A DNA stretch of 64,000 bases from Laccaria trichodermophora (taxonomy: Eukaryota; Basidiomycota; Agaricomycetes; Agaricales; Hydnangiaceae). Positions within the stretch are counted from its first letter, which is position 1; each line of letters begins with the position of its first letter. This document shows, one piece after another, positions 1 to 11,113 of this stretch. The position numbers and the translations under genes were made by a program. Where the stretch lies: positions 1,426,001-1,490,000 of the forward strand of contig JACTVC010000004.1 of the NCBI GenBank assembly GCA_018417955.1, given 5' to 3'. The notes beneath the pieces are model-generated. The model searched no databases, was not told the origin of the DNA, and saw nothing but the letters and a program-made list of their open reading frames with translations.

Positions 1-1156
1 GTGCAACAATGATCATAATGCAAATCCTTGAACTCCTTCAAAGCCTCCATCAACCCGGGGTGTTCACCCAGAGAAAGGATCAGATTGTGAAGAGGACGCG
101 GGTTGTTGGAGAGGTGAGTTAGAAAGGCGCGGCATGTACAGCTGCATGCGTTGTAGAAAGGTAGACTGTGTTGGATCCGAATACCGATCCACACCAAGGA
201 ACGCGTCCATGGCGAGCGGGCTCTGTCCTGCGCTTGGACCAGATAATTCCGTAGGCTCCCGGAGCGTCTCGTCCATCTCCATCTCTTTAAACACCTACCT
301 TCCCCTGGAGTCTTCGCCGCGGAACCAAGGCCTCACGTCCCGATAAAACACATCTGGGTCACACCCCTCTTTTCAACACGCTTGACAATATCTTAGCGTC
401 CCCCGCCAGGTCTGTTAGGTATGTGGTGATGCGGCGCGCGGCGATGTCGTCCCCGACGAACGCCTCATCCATCGCCATCTACATGAGCTCCAGCGCATCG
501 ACGCCTCCTAGCCGATACGAGGTACAATCCCGCTTCGTCCTGCGTAGACGTGAATAGCGTCTGACATCTCAAGGGCGAAGTGTCCGTGGGTATCGTCTCA
601 TCCCCAGTTTGTAGAGGACGTCGTCGGAAATAGGTGAGCACGAGCGGGAGCCGTAGTTGCGCGGAGACTTAGAGGAGGGGGGAGGGTTCAGGATGCAGGG
701 ATAAGGATGGGATTTGCGTGGGTAGAAATGCATTATCCACCCGAGGACGTGGTGTGCTCTGCGTAGGAGGACTTCTGACTTTTTTTTACTAGTTCTGTAA
801 TCGGTAAAACAGGGAGCTTTACAAAAATCAGTCTTTTGCAAAAAGAAAAAAGAAGAACAAGAAATCACTTCGTACCTCCCTCGCCACACCTCCGAATTTA
901 TCTTTTCCCCCTTATCCAAAGAGTCAAGTCTATCCCCAAGCTGCAGTTTCCTCTCAACGGCATCATCCACCCACGTCTCCCAATTTACTGGTAAACGACG
1001 TGGTGGTGCTTGCGTGGGCATGAACCCCGTGCGCGTGTCGACATCAAAGTCGTGTGCTGCGAGGGTAGTGGTGTCGACGACGCCTAGGGGTGGTCCGGTG
1101 AGGACGTCTGGACGGGGGAGGGAGAGGAAGCGGGTTGAGCCGATGTTAATGGACAT
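1..1156 (-). pseudogene. Indoleamine 2,3-dioxygenase-like pseudogene, copy A (3' end outside window)
   Basis: IDO is a haem dioxygenase that opens the indole ring of tryptophan, the first step of the kynurenine route to NAD. The N-terminal exon (about 1156-880) reads MSINIGSTRFLSLPRPDVL, then DFDVDTRTGFMPTQ and LPVNWETWVDDAVERK, typical of fungal IDO. Further in are LLRRAHHVLGWIMHFY (about 760-725) and SPLAMDAFLGVDRYSDPTQ (about 215-160), the haem-domain region. The reading frame breaks after MQLYMPR near 130: the expected continuation (FLTHLSNNPRPLHNLIL) is in another frame. The block from about 350 to 560 also does not stay open. The start is the Met before SINIG. Because the same late frame break is seen in copy C, the damage probably predates the duplication. 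The family assignment is from recognised motifs only. Confidence 0.75.
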
Positions 1157-1194
1157 GGTGTACATGTCCTAGTCGTGTTTCATGGATATTAGGA

Positions 1195-1814
1195 TTGAAT
1201 ATTGAGGCTCGAGTTGGAGAGCGAGCTTGCGAGCTCGAAACAACTCAAGCAGGGGCTTTGTAAGCGCGATGCGGTGATGCCCGCTTCACCACGTTCCGTG
1301 GTGTTGACAGCCTTCTGAGGTCTGTGCGCTCCGAGGATAAAGTCCTCGTGAAGCAATAAAAAATTCCTGCCTTCTTCGCTTTCATTCCCATTTCCCCCGC
1401 GAACTTTAGCCTTCGCAGAATTTTTTCGACCCTCCCACCTCCCATTCTCTCTCTTTTTCATCACTAGTGTGCCTGTGGTTGGTATGGTCTTGTTGTCTTC
1501 TCAGACCCTTCACATGGGGCTGGGAAACCAGGATCCACACCGGCACGCTCAAAGCTTTCGGAATTCTCGACTCAATTCATTTTTTCAAATATACTTGTTT
1601 TCTTATCACACCTGAGATGTCATTTGCATCCCTTGAACAAGTATCAGATTTGAATTGTGCCAATTTCTTGAGATCAGCGCGACGCTTTTTGGCACGAGAA
1701 TTTTCCAAAGCTTTCCCCCAACCCACGGAAATTCGGATTTTCAATTGACTCAAGATTTTAAATCGAATTTTCGTGTTATATCACATCTTAGCATCAGCGC
1801 GCTACATACAAAGC
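1195..1814. mobile_element. 620-bp insertion present only in unit A, class unknown
   Basis: In unit C the text 'tattagga' continues directly into 'agtaaaaatgacgataaa'. In unit A the two halves are separated by these 620 bases. The insert contains no convincing gene, is T-rich in its right half, and shows no clear terminal inverted repeat or target duplication. It could be a transposon remnant or a solo repeat. Confidence 0.5.
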
Positions 1815-1942
1815 AGTAAAAATGACGATAAATAAGATTTAAATACCCAAACCACGACCTTGCTCACTCCGACGCGACATGATTGACACCTTGACGGACT
1901 CGTTCAATCGTCTATAGGGACACGGGCGCGTTTCTTGAGTTC

Positions 1943-3340
1943 ATGGCGCCAAAACACGAATCAAGAGACGAGGAGGAGGCACCTTCCGAAACCTCTGGAA
2001 TCACGGAACAACATGAAGCACCTGAAGTTTTCAAGGTCTCAGAACGTTTCCAAGCCTCATTGGCTCGGTTCGCATTCGCGCAGTGGGATTCGTCGAATCA
2101 AAAATCCAAGGCGCACGGCAAAGCCACAACAAGGCCACGAAATCAAGATCATGCAAAAGAGTCGAACAGCCCAATAGCCACAAGCTCTCGCGTAAATGAT
2201 CAGAGGACCAGAAAGCGGTCGATTTCAGCACTCGACGAAGGTCCCAATGAATCGGTCGGTCGTACAGAATCTGGCTCTCCGTCCAAGAAACAGAAACGGG
2301 GGTATGCCGAGCCGTCTACGTACGCTCATCTGCGGGAACTTCGGAATCACTTGCGGAGTGGGTTAGAAGGTGAGTCAATCAAAGCATGAACATTCAGAAC
2401 CAACTCCTCACGCACTCTTTCAGTAGTTTTTTGTGGTATCAAGTGAGTTCGTCGGACTGCCACTCTTGACACGCTAATGATCGTTCTCAGCCCCGGTCAG
2501 ATGTCCGCTGAGATAGGGCACCATTTTGGTGGTACAACAAACCACTTCTGGAGCTGCCTGTACGAATCAGGCTTCACTACACGACTTCTCCGTCCTCAAG
2601 AAGACTTCATTCTCCCAGAACAGTTTTCGATCGGGATGGTACGCCTTTTCCCCTTTTATTAAGCGCGGCACGGGAACTCACATCTTCAATGATAGACGAA
2701 TCTCGTTGATCGTCCAACTGCTGAGGTACCGGCACTTCTCATGCAGAGTTCCCAGTCACCGACGATCTTATCATCCGTAGCAAAGCGAGCTATCCAAAGC
2801 CGAGCAAATAGCGGGAGTCCCTGCTCTCCTCGCCAAGATCGCCACACACCGCCCCAAAATTGTCTGCTTTGTCGGGCTGGGAATCGCGGACATCGTCAAA
2901 TCCAAAGTGATGCAGGTAATTGTGAGATCGTCTTCGTCCTAACCCTCGTCACTTACTCGTCAACAGGCTGGAAAGGGCCGAAAGATGAAAGCGGCTATCG
3001 GAATCCAGCCTTACAAGCTTCAGTACCAAGGTGAACAAGGCAAAGAAATCCGTTCAGTCTTGACGATTGATGGATGGTAATTGGGTTCCTTGACAGCACG
3101 CCCCAAGGAAACCCTCTTCTACGCTGTGTCGAGTACGTCAGGTCGTGTGGTTACGTACCAGGCGAGTTCTCGTCTAGGCGCTCCCCATTTCGGTTTTTCT
3201 GACTCCAAACCTCGTAGAAAAAGGACAAGGTAAACCAGTTCAAGGCTATGAAGTCGGTCTTGGAATCTCTACGGAACAACAACGTTGATACCTCCTCTCT
3301 GCACGCTCTCCAATTGAATGATCTACAATGTGTAATCTAA
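1943..3340 (+). CDS. G/T(U) mismatch-specific thymine/uracil-DNA glycosylase (TDG/MUG family), copy A
   Basis: Nuclear base-excision repair enzyme that removes thymine or uracil opposite guanine. Eight exons can be placed: 1943-2369, 2424-2442, 2491-2638, 2696-2725, 2781-2915, 2967-3051, 3097-3161 and 3218-3340, giving about 343 residues. The N-terminal third is a charged, Lys/Arg- and Ser-rich tail with an NLS-like SPSKKQKRGY. The catalytic core starts with VVFCGINPGQ, whose Asn is the catalytic residue of TDG/MUG. It continues with GHHFGGTTNHFW, TNLVDRPTAE, KIVCFVGLGIADIV and the insertion-loop motif AVSSTSGRV, and ends in a Lys-rich helix. The intron at 3052 uses a weak GTTCAG donor, the only one that keeps frame with an intron above 40 nt. 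The last intron is GC-AG (GCGAGT). The frame is open throughout. The start is the Met of MAPKH. The gene is convergent with BRR2. Confidence 0.85.
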
Positions 3341-3632
3341 TTTCATGTCCCATAACGTAAATGTATATAGTCGTATCAATGTAATTTTTCAACTGTTCTT
3401 CGCATTCTCTCATATAAACCTCCACGCTGCGTTGACAAGCGGCCTCGAAGGGGAAGTGTCCCATGATGGGAGGCCAACGTTGACTATTTTTGTGATACAA
3501 TGAATACCGAGAATCGGTGGCGCATTATGAAACGATGACCAGCTCCGTTCTCAACGAAAACATCAAGAAATTATTGAGCAACTACAAAAAAAAGATACAA
3601 ATACACAAATCATACTGCATAAGCCCCGATGT

Positions 3633-6600
3633 CTACTCGTCCTCATCGCTATCCATATCCTCATCACTATCGCTATCCTCTCCTTCAAGCACCTCAATGG
3701 GTTCGAGACCAATGTCGTGGTCAGCACCAACGTAAGAGTCACAGATAACATAGAGCTTCAGTGAGTGCGTGCCCTTCGGCAACGTAAACTCAAGTTTGAC
3801 GGCAAGGCTCTTCGTCACCGTGACTCGCTTGATGACGAGGAGCTGGCGGGAGGCAGGATCTCCGACAACGAGCCACCAATTCGCCAACTTCTTGAGGGGA
3901 TAGAACGGTGCAACAACGTTTTGGTCACCATCGTCTTCCTCGTCTGCATCACGTGCCAGCGATACTTGAAGGATGATTGGCGCGCCTGCGGTGTGTTCTC
4001 CTTTGACGAGCTCGTGAAAGATATCCAAGGTGGGGTAGGAGTTGACAATTGTTGCGACATCTCGCCTGAAATGACGTGAGCTTCGATCGTAGGGAAAAGT
4101 TAGTGATTCTTACATTTGGGCCGGCGTCATCTGGAGTAACTCGTTTCTACGGTCGTCCTCGAGCTCCATAATGTCATAGACGGAGTCGACACCAGCGTCC
4201 TTACAACGCTTGATTACCTGAAGCGACGATGACTTGTGAGCGAATGACTCTGTTACAGCGTGAGTTTACTTACCTCAGTCTCAAAGTGAGGGATCTGTTT
4301 CAGAGGCGAATCCGTCTCCCACATGGCTTGTACACACATCTGGGATAGATCCATCGCACCCAGGGCGCTCAGCCAAGCACTAGACGACATCACATCGACG
4401 CTGGCCGACAAAAGATTTAGTACTTTCTCCAGGACAAGAACCTGGTCAGCAGCCAGATCAGGCGGCAATTGCAACCGTGAGAAGTGAGCTTGAAGGAGCA
4501 GGAACGTTTTGAAGTGGGGGACCTCGAAGTCGGCCCGCTCTAGTTTGACCGGGACGCGGTCGTAAATACGACGAAGAAGAGCATCTTCGTGTCTCCGGAT
4601 CGGGATAGTTTCGAATTCGGCCGATGACGATACAACCTCGAGAAGGCCTTTCAACTTCGTACGCTCCTTGAGGGACAATGTGTACACCTCAACCGTCACA
4701 TCTAATACGCGGATAAGCCATTGGGTGACTTCCAAGTGATAGGCACTCACAAGAGATATTGTAATAGGCAGCGATGATTCCAAGATTGAGCGCCGACACG
4801 TCCATTTCGTCCTCTGAAGAAAGGATCAGACAGATTAGCAGGAACAAAGGGAAGAAACCTACCAATTGCGATACACTTTGAATTCACGAGATCACTCAAA
4901 GTGTTCTCAACAAGTTCTGAAAGGTGGTCGGACAGATGCTGATGGCTGACATTGTGCAGATTATAATAGTTTGGGTTTTGAGTCATTCGGCGGTAGAAGT
5001 AAGTCCAAGTGAGAATATCCTGAGGGACAGAACGTAAACGCAATGAAGAAACATGATCGGGAGTCGCTTACCATAGCATCTTGCTTGTTCTCGATTGTTT
5101 TGACTGCGATCTCCGCGAGGAAGTAGTCATGAAGATGATGGGTCGGGAGATGTAACTCGATTGGTAGCCCTTCGGCAAGGGACTTCTTGTAGAAGTCCTT
5201 CCGTGTTTGCTGGCACAAGAGAACACATCGACTGCGCTCATCTTCCATTGGCCGACAAGCGTGGCCCATCATTTGGAGAACGTCCATGACTGGGTAGTCG
5301 ATGTAACGATGCTCCTTGCCCTCATAGAACTGGACACCCATGATCACCATGTAACTCGCCACTGGTAAGCTCCAAGCCGTGTCTTTTGACGCAACAAGCA
5401 ATTGGATAGCTCCTGATTCAAACAGGCGCTGAACGATGCGTTTGTCCTGCTTATTGAGAGCCTCGTGATAGTACCCGATACCGTGTTTAAGTGTTTCAAC
5501 GAGGCCCTTGTCGCTGATGTGGTCCAGGTGCGGTTGTAAGTCGTCAAGCTCGATGTTGAGGAATCGATCAGGTTTATCGTCCGCTAGGCAGTGAGTCAGA
5601 AGGTCGTCGACCGTAAGGCGGAACTGTCGCCTGGAGGGAACAAAAACGATGACGGGTTTTGAGGGAGAGTACTCCAGAACAGCGAGGCTTAGACATGGTG
5701 ATCATTAGGGAGGGGAAATGGGGGATGGTGAAGGACTGAAGATGTATGTCCATATCAAGGGGACGGGCACCAGGAACAACGTTAGTATGCAGCCTTCGAG
5801 GAGCAATGGAAGGGGAATAGCTTCGTGAAAAGTTGAAGATCGCGTGAGAAGGTGCACCCATCCACTCGCCCAGATCTCGGGCATTCGCGAGAGAGACTCC
5901 ACAAGCGACTATGCATGTCTTGATTTCTGTCTGCGCAGATACATAACGCGTGTGGGAAATGACGACCTCGTAGGTGGGCCCCACCGCCGACCAACTGGAC
6001 CTCATCAGCAATAAGAAGACCGATGTTTTGGATGTTTTTGCGTTGTCGCCACCGTCGTGAAAGGACATCCCACTGTTTGATAAGTGAGAAAAAATGCGAA
6101 AGCAGAGTGGAAAGATCGGACGAACCTGCGTTGGTGTGCAGACAATGACGTCTCCATTCTCCAAAAGCCTCAGATCAGCACTTCCCTGTGAGACTAACGA
6201 TCTCCTTCCCGCCTTGTAGCTTTTCGAACTTGGCCCGCCATTCCACAACTCGTTGATCAACCATTTCTTGATATGGCTCGATACAAACCGCTCGGGGTTG
6301 CTCTCTCTTGCTCCAGAGACGAAGGAGAGCAAATTCTGCACAGATCGTCTTGCCGCTACTGGTAGGCGCACCGATGAAAACATTTTCGTCTGTCGTATAA
6401 AGAGCTTGGAAAACCTGGGTTGGAATTTTGTTGAAGGTTTGGATCGTCGAGGAGTAGAGTGCTTCGAATTCCTTGTTGTGCAAGGAGGAAAGAGGTAGGG
6501 CCTATAGGTCGAGAAGCGGGGTAGGAGGAGGGAACTTTTCGGGCAAAATGAGATGTTTGAAAGAAATGGGTCGAGTTTCGGCGTGAAGTCAACGATCCGG

Positions 6601-7910
6601 GATAATAGAGATGTAGTAGTTGGGCGGGACAGGTTTGAACATGGGCACAGTAAGCGTAAGTTATGTTCGTCTTCTGCGTGAGTCACCTCTCCATCCATAT
6701 CTTCGACCACGATAAGGAAGGTCTCGGCCGTACCGTGGATCTTTTCATCCCATCGAAAGTCAGGCATGATGGAAAGATCGATTCGAAGGAGCGACCGAGT
6801 GATAGGTTGAACCTGTGTTTGGAGCCTAAAACGAGTTCGTCATTGAGATACTCAAGTAGTCAGACATCAATAAGAACTTACTGAAGCTTCGGGAAGCTAT
6901 GAACAAGACGGTGCACTAGCCGCCCAGCGTTAGGGATTCCAATGAGTTCACCAATTTCAGGAGGGGTCTAAAGGACTTTGAGCAACGCAGCTCGAAACAA
7001 CGTTGAGAAAGCGTACCAGATCGAAGTAACGATACCAAGGCTATGAAAGACGTGCATTGTCAGCAACGAAACGATAGGGGACGAATATCACTCACAAATT
7101 GTTTGCCTTCTGCCTTTCTTATCACTTCAGCAGGAACGCCCTTGAATTGACGAAGAGGCGTCATTGAACCCCACCTGATATACTTGTGAACGACGGCTAC
7201 CTTTAACAACCACGATAACTTACATCCTCTTCTCAACCATCTTGCAAAGGTCGAGAGCTGCTTTAGCAGGCACAGCCCAGCCGCGTTTCAGACATATCTC
7301 CAACATGGCCCTCAGTATACTATAGCAGGGGCAAAATAGTGAGCAGAAGTCGAGGGACGCGGTTAATCAGTACGCACCACCCCGCAGATTGCTGCACAAA
7401 AACCATGTCAGCGACGATGATGAACCCTAAAAGGCTTTAGATATCGTTCCAGTGATCAATGGCCGTGAAAACGCTTACCATCGAGCTTGAGTTGCGAGAT
7501 GTAGGTTTGTAGGAGTACGTTGATTTTGGCCGCAGGCTCCTCGACGCTTTCTTTCAAATCGGTACCCTCTCGAGTAGCTTTGCGAGCTCCAGCTTTTCCT
7601 CTTGTCGAACCTGATGAGAAAATGTCAATGAAGGCACATAAGAGATCACAAAGAAGAAAACTTACAGGTACAAACTTAAACTCGTTTGAAAGTGCGACAA
7701 CCCTAAACAACTCGAGCGTCGACATCATCGAACGTAGATGTTGGTTGTAGACCATCATGGAGTTGTACGTCACATAGTAATATGAAGCGATTCGGCCGAG
7801 CTCTGTGCTTTGGGATCGACCTGACGACCTCTCGTACTTGAGGAGTTGACACTTCTCCAGAAGGACGGCGGCGGAGTGAGCTATGTCAGCGCGCTTCTGG
7901 ACCCATCAAT
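3633..7910 (-). pseudogene. BRR2-like spliceosomal helicase, 3' part only, copy A
   Basis: Brr2 is the U5 snRNP Ski2-type helicase that unwinds U4/U6. Only its C-terminal half is present. In minus order: end of the N-terminal cassette (winged helix and Sec63; ELGRIASYYYV, then LKESVEEPAAKINVLLQ, about 7,900-6,900), PDFRWDEKIHG (about 6,765), the second cassette with Walker A GAPTSSGKTICAEFALL (about 6,370), VIVCTPTQ, a DEVQLVGG box near 5,990, SKPVIVFVPSRR, DVLQMMGHACRP, the winged helix KTIENKQDAM...[13 protein letters not shown], and the second Sec63 domain ending SDEDMDSDEDE at 3,633. Many short introns are present. Beside 5,690 eight bases are missing relative to units B and C, shifting the frame inside the second RecA domain. 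There is no N-terminal cassette helicase core, so no full protein can be made here. Confidence 0.85.
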
Positions 7911-8096
7911 CATCGTCCTAGAAGCATCATGAACATTTTGCAGACATTGGTGAAAGAGGGCACGTACCGTACATTTCGTATACGTAGCCACGATACTTAC
8001 AACCAAACTCCCTCTCTGTTTGTCGTCCATCTCTCATCTCCGTTGTGGGGTGGTTGATTGCGGCAACGGGGTTTTCAAATCATCCGCGGACGAGGA

Positions 8097-8460
8097 TTAC
8101 GGCGGAGAAGCGTTTGTGGAATGCGAGGGAGCCGACATAGCCTCACTGAGGAGAGAAACGAGGGTTGTAAGTGAAAAAGTAGCTGAACGAATACGGATGG
8201 ATACGCACTGCTGCTACAGACCCATCCCGTATCAAATATCCCTCGTGCGGTGGACTTTCCAGAGCCTTCACCAGCTTAGTAGCTTGTGCGTGAGCGTGAT
8301 CTCTCAATTTCTCTGTTAGGTTGACAATCAAGAAGCAATTGCCAATGACAGATTGAGCTCGAGATGATGATGGTGGTCGAGGACAACAAAAACAAATTCG
8401 TGTTGACCAACGTTTGTTTTCTTCCACCATCGTCAAGGATGTACTCAAGGACCTGCACTA
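8097..8460 (-). CDS. Unknown small gene X, 3' part, copy A
   Basis: Not recognised. The frame reads QSVIGNCFLIVNLTEKL, then HAHAQATKLVKALESPPHEG and YLIRDGSVAA. A GTGCGT-AG intron then joins in phase to AMSAPSHSTNASPP and a stop at 8097-8099. The same peptide is conserved in units B and C with mostly conservative changes, which argues for former coding potential. The region above 8,400 is open on both strands and I cannot settle the 5' end. It lies directly 5' of the BRR2 remnant in all units. Confidence 0.4.
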
Positions 8461-9800
8461 TCGACGCGTCACATCAGCTCGTCAAGCGAGCAAGGTCATG
8501 AAGTAAGCATCTTATTCTTTTGATTCAATAACCAGGTCCAACTTACTGTGGTCACCACTGTCTTAGCACGCAGTGGATTCGGAGTCGATGACTGCATCCG
8601 GCTTCGAAGATTGTAGGCACCTTGATTTGTTGGAGACGTACAGTTGATACGCTGAAAACGTTGCGAATCGAAAGAAGCGCCCTCTCTCACAACGTCAAAC
8701 CTCTTCTCCTTCACTATCTCATACAGAACCCCACATTCTTCCTGAGCTACGGATGCTTCTCTGAGGTATGTACTGCTTCACACGTTATTCAACGGATCGA
8801 TCTGACACCAATTTCCGCAAAGCCGTGAGCAATGACAATACGTCCTTAGGGGCGCGATGAAGCTGGACGCTGCGCGTAATCACAATCACATCCCCTCCAA
8901 ATTTCCCTCCACTTTCCAACTCAACGATCTCTCCCGCCAAATGACAACGCCCTTCCCATCAACCGACACAGCCCAAATCTTCCGCTGACAGTCTACACAC
9001 CGAATCGACGGCCCAGCTCGACATCATTAGCAGATGAACGGCCAGAGTCATACGACCCCGCCATCAACCCCATCCCACCGCGCGTTGACGAGCAGGGTCT
9101 CTCAGCGGACTCTTCGATAATGAGCGGGGGGAGATGCATCCACTGTAGTCCAATCCCTGCTGGAGGAGGAAGAAAAGGGGGGATGGGAACGAACGGCCCA
9201 GTCTATCGAGGGCGGGCGGAATGAGAAGTTTCGGGTTTGACGACCACCTATCCAATACTCCGCCAATGACGCTGAGGATGCGCCTTTAATTCTGTCCTCC
9301 TCACCGCAGCAGTAGTGGCAGCACGCTTACAACAATGCTAACTACCCAAACTTTGATTTCGACGCCGCTCCATCAGACATATCCACCATCCAAAAAATCA
9401 AAGCGACTGAAGCAGCTGAGGCGGAGGCGAGGGACGGCAAGGAAGGAGATGAAGAGGCTTGTGGGGGCGGTGTGGTTGGCGATGAAGACGGGTTACAGAG
9501 GAGTTATGGGTTGGCGCTGCTTAGGCGTCTCAGTGGGGCGGGACTACGGCTATCTTTCTGTCGGGGTCTCCCTCTCACTCTCACCAGCATTCGAGAGGAG
9601 GATCTGGCGCTTTGTTTCCGCCGAGCAAGACGACGAACATGCCGATCTCGACGGAGGTGTCTGCGCGCGCAAAAGTCAAAAAGCTGCACTCACTCGAACT
9701 CGAATGGAGGAACCTCGAATTTGCGTCATAATAACTCTTCGTTGAGCCGTACCTCCGCGTCTGCCTCTGACCACGCTCAACAACACAACTGACAATCCAC
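8365..9800 (+). other. Conserved unknown block Y, copy A
   Basis: No family recognised. Several plus-strand stretches look like exons of a decayed multi-exon gene: a piece reading STIVKDVLKDLHYRRVTSA before a GTAAGC donor at 8,501, a piece LLLHYLIQNPTFFLSYGC ending at a GTATGT donor near 8,763, and YNNANYPNFDFDAAPSD with an acidic, Ala/Glu-rich continuation near 9,330-9,450. Stops occur between them. Blocks at 27,400-28,850 and 48,360-50,000 are the same. Several overlapping frames on both strands stay open because of base composition, so none is called as a gene. Confidence 0.35.
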
Positions 9801-10029
9801 CCTTCCTGTCATTGGGAACACCAGGTGCATTGATCCGTCCACCAGCCTCGACTGGCCCTGCTCGACGGTGCTTGAACTAACGATCTGAGCCTCGCTGACG
9901 CTGAACGCGGATGAGGAAGGTGATGCGAGGGAGGGGGATCGTGAGGATGTGTTTGACCTTGATCTTGATTGAGAGGTTGAGGAGCATTTGGACTTGGTGT
10001 TTGAGAGATGTTGGGGAAGTAGGTACCCC

Positions 10030-11113
10030 TTCAAAAGTTTGGCTCTCCTTTCCAACTGTATCCTCGTCGTTAATTTATGAAAAGTATTGCTTACGTCTAT
10101 ATACTGCCCTATACATGATCACCCCCTTCGACAGAACTGCTCCTCATAGTTCGAGCTGTTATGGCCCTCCTCCACTCGCACTCTCTGAAATGTACACGGC
10201 GATGTTGTTCCTCTACGCACTGTATGTTTTGCTGCCCGTCGCCGCTAAGAGCTTGGTCAGTCCGGCGAGGAATCACAATCTGCTACAAGTACCTCTCACC
10301 CCTGGCAGACGTCGGACGGCGTTCTCGCAAGTATGATGTGGATGCTTTGAAGGAAAGGCCTGGCTGCCATGTCGTCAAGCCTATGAAACACAACCCGTTA
10401 GCCCGTCATCGAAAAAAGAGACGTCTCTTTACGCAATTAGAAATTTGAACTTCAAAGGGTAAAGACGAAGGCATTCGTTCACGGTGAGATTGAAGGTTTG
10501 GAGATTGAATAGACGGCTCAAGAGGTTTAGAAGATCATGAAAATTTTGAATATGTCGGACGTTGTTTTGTTCGGTAGGCGGCGCTGTGTCGGGCTACAAT
10601 GTATGTTGAATGTGGGACATCTGTTGATCGATGGACAGCGTCAACGCACAGCATGGGCGGGCTGGAGATTCAATGGGCTAGTGAACTGCCCTCGGCGTCG
10701 GTTCTGGAAATTTAAGTGTCTTAGTAGATACATGGTTGTTGAGGAATTAGCACTCGTACCTGAGATACAACACCGGCTTGACCCCTCCTACACAACTACC
10801 TTCTGCTCTGTGCCTCAATGCATTGTCAGAAAACTAGTGCTTAGAAGACGATACGCCATGGACGAACCTTACGAATCCGAAGGATAATCGATATCAATTT
10901 TTAGGCCTTAGGCCTTGTACAAGTAACCTCGAGTCCGTAGACGAGACGCGGTAACTATAAGTAACGAGCTGGAAAAGATGACGCGTAGATGAGGGTGGTG
11001 GTCAAGGACAATGTCAACCAGACACCCACCTTATGTAAACGAGACGGAACCACGCGTATTCCATTTAGACCCCAGTTGAATATGGAGCAGAACAAGTTCG
11101 TGGTGGTCGACAA
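10030..11113 (+). other. Conserved unknown block Z, copy A
   Basis: No family recognised. Plus-strand pieces include CYGPPPLALSEMYT near 10,160 and DVDALKERPGCHVVKPMK near 10,340. A region near 10,810-10,890 ('cagaaaactagtgcttagaa') is also found, more diverged, in block W at about 21,080, 37,340 and 40,970. The block has stops and unclear splice sites. It is repeated at 28,990-30,050 and 50,200-51,140. It is interrupted at its right edge by the hAT-like insertion. Confidence 0.35.

Noticed and set aside
5574..6767. Single long minus-strand frame of 397 codons through BRR2 copy A
   Set aside because: It starts in true BRR2 text (PDFRWDEKIHG) but then reads through introns and out of frame. 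The spliced BRR2 pieces lie in several frames.
9472..9855. Arg-rich plus-strand frames around 9,472-9,792 and 49,496-49,855 as a nucleic-acid-binding protein
   Set aside because: Three frames and the opposite strand are open at once because of base composition. The Arg content follows from a CG-rich repeat-like text, with no recognised motif.
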